From assembly GCF_041379945.2 (NCBI RefSeq), contig NZ_JBFTXJ020000007.1:155842-219841 (forward strand): a DNA stretch of 64,000 nucleotides. The letters are read 5' to 3'. This document shows positions 61,987 to 64,000 of the stretch, piece by piece; within the stretch, counting starts at the first letter, position 1, and every line of letters starts with the position of its first letter. The stretch comes from Aneurinibacillus sp. REN35. GTDB taxonomy: Bacteria; Bacillota; Bacilli; Aneurinibacillales; Aneurinibacillaceae. The notes beneath the pieces were generated by a model, which was given only the letters and a program-made list of their open reading frames with translations, had not been told where the DNA came from and searched no databases. Position numbers and translations under genes: made by a program.

Positions 61987-62424
61987 CTATCTCCCTCTCT
62001 TCTGTGTACGTGCAATCTGTTTATCCAGTTCATCAAGAAATTCCTGCGAAGCCATGATGCTATATTTCTTACCGCCCTGCGTCTTATATGTCGGCTTCCA
62101 GACACTTGTCCGCTGCAACTCATGCAGCGCTGCACTTTCCTCATCCTTACCGACTTTCATAATAAGATGTGTCCGAGATAATTTGTATGTCGGGTGCAGA
62201 ATGGCTTTATAGATCATTGGAGCAAATCCGACGATAACCACCGCCGCCCCCATGGCGATAATAAATACACCCACGCTGCTTCTTGGCATAAAATTGAGCA
62301 GCCCAAGCATGACAATCATATAAAGCACTGTCTCAATCAGCTTATACTTGAATGGACGTTTAAGATAAATGTCTTTTGCGCTTGCTTCTTCATGCCGCAA
62401 TATGTTCCCCTGCTGTTTCTTCAT
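61987..62424 (-). CDS. two-TM membrane protein of unknown function
   Basis: 145 residues. A basic N-terminal stretch, two adjacent membrane helices (about 30-47 and 53-75) and a roughly 65-residue cytoplasmic C-terminus rich in K/R. The layout resembles small proteins with a bacterial PH-like domain, but I cannot confirm this. It overlaps the dehalogenase stop by 4 bases (ATGA) and ends 4 bases before alr, so it is probably cotranscribed with both. Confidence 0.75.
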   Translation of the reverse strand: MKKQQGNILRHEEASAKDIYLKRPFKYKLIETVLYMIVMLGLLNFMPRSSVGVFIIAMGAAVVIVGFAPMIYKAILHPTYKLSRTHLIMKVGKDEESAALHELQRTSVWKPTYKTQGGKKYSIMASQEFLDELDKQIARTQKRGR

Positions 62425-63113
62425 AAGGTCCCCTTTCTTTCGCGTTCATTTTGCAGAATCGGTAGCAGATCATCAAGTGTATGCAGCAGAATATTCGGAG
62501 TTTGCTGCAATTCATCAAACGGCTGTCCTGTGCGGTTTAACCAAGCCACGTGAAATCCAAAGCTTTTTGCTCCGGCGGCATCCCAAGCATTCGAAGAAAT
62601 GAACAGAACTTCTTCCCGCTCCACGCCAAGTGTCTCTACTACCCTTGTATAAGACGCCGGATGCGGCTTATACAGTCTGGCATCATCAACACTGATAACC
62701 GCATCTATGTGCTCCTCTACTCTCGTGTTCTTTACAAGAGGTAGAAGGAAATCAAGTGAGCCATTTGAAAAAATAACCCGCTGCCATGCCGTCAACTTAG
62801 GCAATATACCAAGCACCTCTGGGTAGGGGCGAAGCATAAGATATTCCTCCATCAATCTTTTCCGGTACGTCTCATCTAATGGAAGATCCATTTGCTTGCA
62901 AGCAAACACAAGCGCTTCCTCCGTCACCTGTCTAAAATCAGCATAACGTCCCATTAAAGAGCGAAGCCATGTATATTCTAACTGCTTCGTTCGCCATAGT
63001 TGACTAAGCGAAGCTCCTTGACCCGGAAAATATTCATCACAAGCTTGAACAACGGAATGAACATCAAACAGCGTACCGTAAGCGTCAAATACGATCACCT
63101 TAATGCCTTGCAT
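62421..63113 (-). CDS. haloacid dehalogenase, type II (L-2-haloacid dehalogenase-like)
   Basis: 230 residues, HAD fold. Nucleophile motif FDAYGTLFD, the second motif FSNGS, a conserved lysine and the ISSNAWDAAGAKSFGFH motif. Type II haloacid dehalogenases share this pattern, but other HAD hydrolases look similar, so the substrate is uncertain. Last motif LNRTGQPFD is typical of the 2-haloacid dehalogenase group. Confidence 0.85.
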   Translation of the reverse strand: MQGIKVIVFDAYGTLFDVHSVVQACDEYFPGQGASLSQLWRTKQLEYTWLRSLMGRYADFRQVTEEALVFACKQMDLPLDETYRKRLMEEYLMLRPYPEVLGILPKLTAWQRVIFSNGSLDFLLPLVKNTRVEEHIDAVISVDDARLYKPHPASYTRVVETLGVEREEVLFISSNAWDAAGAKSFGFHVAWLNRTGQPFDELQQTPNILLHTLDDLLPILQNERERKGTL

Positions 63114-63258
63114 GTCTCTCCCTCGTTTCTGCTTTACGCTACGTTCAGTATAGCAGATATACTGTCAATCTGGGTACATGCCCTATCCCTATCAGGTTGA
63201 TTGCTACATACACTATGTATAGGGTATATGTAATTTGCTGTAAAAGGAGGTGATCGGG

Positions 63259-63855
63259 GTGGCACAACAGATACGTAAAAAAAAGAGTGTAGCACCTGGT
63301 AAAGCAGCTGTCGGCAAACGTTTAACAGGAATAGAATCATCTCTGTCGGAGATGGAAAGTCAAATGCATCAGACGAAGGAGACAATGAATAAAATCGAGG
63401 CAATGCTTGCACAACTAAACCAGACACCTGGAATACAACCTGCTCAAAGAACGAGAACCACAAAAAACCGCACAAGAAAACAAAGTACTGAACCACGTCC
63501 TCGCCGTCAAATCTCGCTTCTCCCATTCTTAGGGCGAAAGCGGGAAGCAGAATCACGGAAGCTTCCTTCTGAGAATGGACTCGTTGGCATGCTCAAAGGA
63601 GTCGATCCGGCAGCATTGGCTACAATGCTTCAGAATCCTGCGGTTCAATCGCTCATTACGAAAGGGTTAAACAGCGGTGTGGCATCAAAGCCAGCCGCTA
63701 AAACAGGAAAAGCAGGAAAGCCCGGTGCGAAAGCAACCAAGAATGTTGTGAAAAAAGACGGACTAGGCGATATGTTAGGCGGCATGGACTTTACCCAAAT
63801 CGCAAAGCTGCTGCAAAATCCCATGGTACAATCCATGCTTAAGAATATGTTGTAA
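63259..63855 (+). CDS. unknown basic protein with an internal duplication
   Basis: 198 residues from the GTG at 63259, behind an almost perfect AAAAGGAGGTGATC anti-16S match. After a basic start and an A/K/P/R-rich middle (about 55-100), it has two similar blocks of 31 residues at 107-137 and 168-198, each ending in LQNPxVQSxxxxxL and separated by a lysine/alanine-rich linker. No signal peptide. I do not recognise the family; the block pattern might mediate self-association. A strong terminator follows. Confidence 0.8.
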   Translation: MAQQIRKKKSVAPGKAAVGKRLTGIESSLSEMESQMHQTKETMNKIEAMLAQLNQTPGIQPAQRTRTTKNRTRKQSTEPRPRRQISLLPFLGRKREAESRKLPSENGLVGMLKGVDPAALATMLQNPAVQSLITKGLNSGVASKPAAKTGKAGKPGAKATKNVVKKDGLGDMLGGMDFTQIAKLLQNPMVQSMLKNML

Positions 63856-63899
63856 CCCATATGTTTTTATTGCAGAACCATTTTATGTGAGTTGCAAAC

Positions 63900-63938
63900 A
63901 AAAAAGCACTTCTCTCTATATAGAAAGAAGTGCTTTTG
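63900..63938. terminator. bidirectional terminator between the unknown gene and the tRNA
   Basis: AAGCACTTC/GAAGTGCTT stem with A-run left and T-run right. Confidence 0.85.
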
Positions 63939-63945
63939 CGCGTAA

Positions 63946-64000
63946 TACCGATGGTCGGGGTCGAACCGACACTCCCGAAGGAACACGATTTTGAGTCGTG
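63946..64000 (-). tRNA. tRNA-Leu(CAA), 3' part, cut by the window edge
   Basis: Minus strand: the anticodon stem-loop CACGA-CTCAAAA-TCGTG gives anticodon CAA. A long variable arm (TTCC-TTC-GGGAG), T-arm GTCGG-TTCGACC-CCGAC and acceptor strand CATCGGT with discriminator A follow. CCA is not encoded. The 5' half lies beyond 64000. Confidence 0.92.

Overview
The window is 64 kb of chromosome from a low-to-medium GC, spore-forming member of the Bacillota, most likely the Paenibacillaceae (Brevibacillus/Aneurinibacillus-like). That placement is inferred from gene order, AGGAGG-type ribosome binding sites, many TTG/GTG starts, sporulation genes (CmpA, YjcZ-type peptides) and Bacillales regulators (CIRCE, guanine riboswitch, candidate PurBox, CodY, SigD and SigE sites). 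Nearly all genes are housekeeping genes in conserved Bacillus-like clusters. I see no prophage, insertion sequence, CRISPR array or rRNA. One partial tRNA-Leu lies at the right edge.

Left part (1-23 kb): the end of a FadR/GntR regulator, a CbiX/SirB chelatase, gatCAB, and a chemotaxis receptor behind a SigD-type promoter. Then comes a small catabolic module: a guanidino-compound hydrolase of the agmatinase family, a sigma-54 activator and a sodium:solute symporter. The hydrolase and symporter each have a -24/-12 promoter and share an exact 18-bp element that I propose is the activator's binding site. Next are yerB-yerC-pcrB-pcrA-ligA and a complete branched-chain amino acid ABC transporter (livKHMGF) with a CodY-like box upstream.

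Middle (23-46 kb): two small membrane proteins, then the full purine operon purEKBCSQLFMNHD. Its leader carries candidate PurR boxes, a SigA promoter, and a ykkC-class aptamer overlapping a strong terminator. The context points to the PRPP-sensing subtype, so the operon may read PRPP twice. Upstream lie four tandem genes for 28-30 residue YjcZ-type peptides, a histidine kinase plus HD-GYP response regulator, guaA-pbuG behind a guanine riboswitch, and groES-groEL behind a CIRCE operator.

Right part (46-64 kb): tatC, mogA/moaB, 5-formyltetrahydrofolate cyclo-ligase, a YdiF-like ABC-F ATPase, a large polytopic protein with a degenerate phosphatase-like domain, then thiL-tsaE-tsaB-rimI-tsaD for t6A tRNA modification. 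A dense cluster of DnaA boxes lies between tsaD and the polytopic protein gene. Next are sprT-like, an unknown gene, cmpA (with a SigE-type promoter), tex, the ndoAI-ndoA (MazEF) toxin-antitoxin pair, alr, a two-TM protein, a haloacid dehalogenase and an unknown protein with an internal duplication. Reading starts were corrected from ribosome binding sites in many genes, and several small genes were found by eye.
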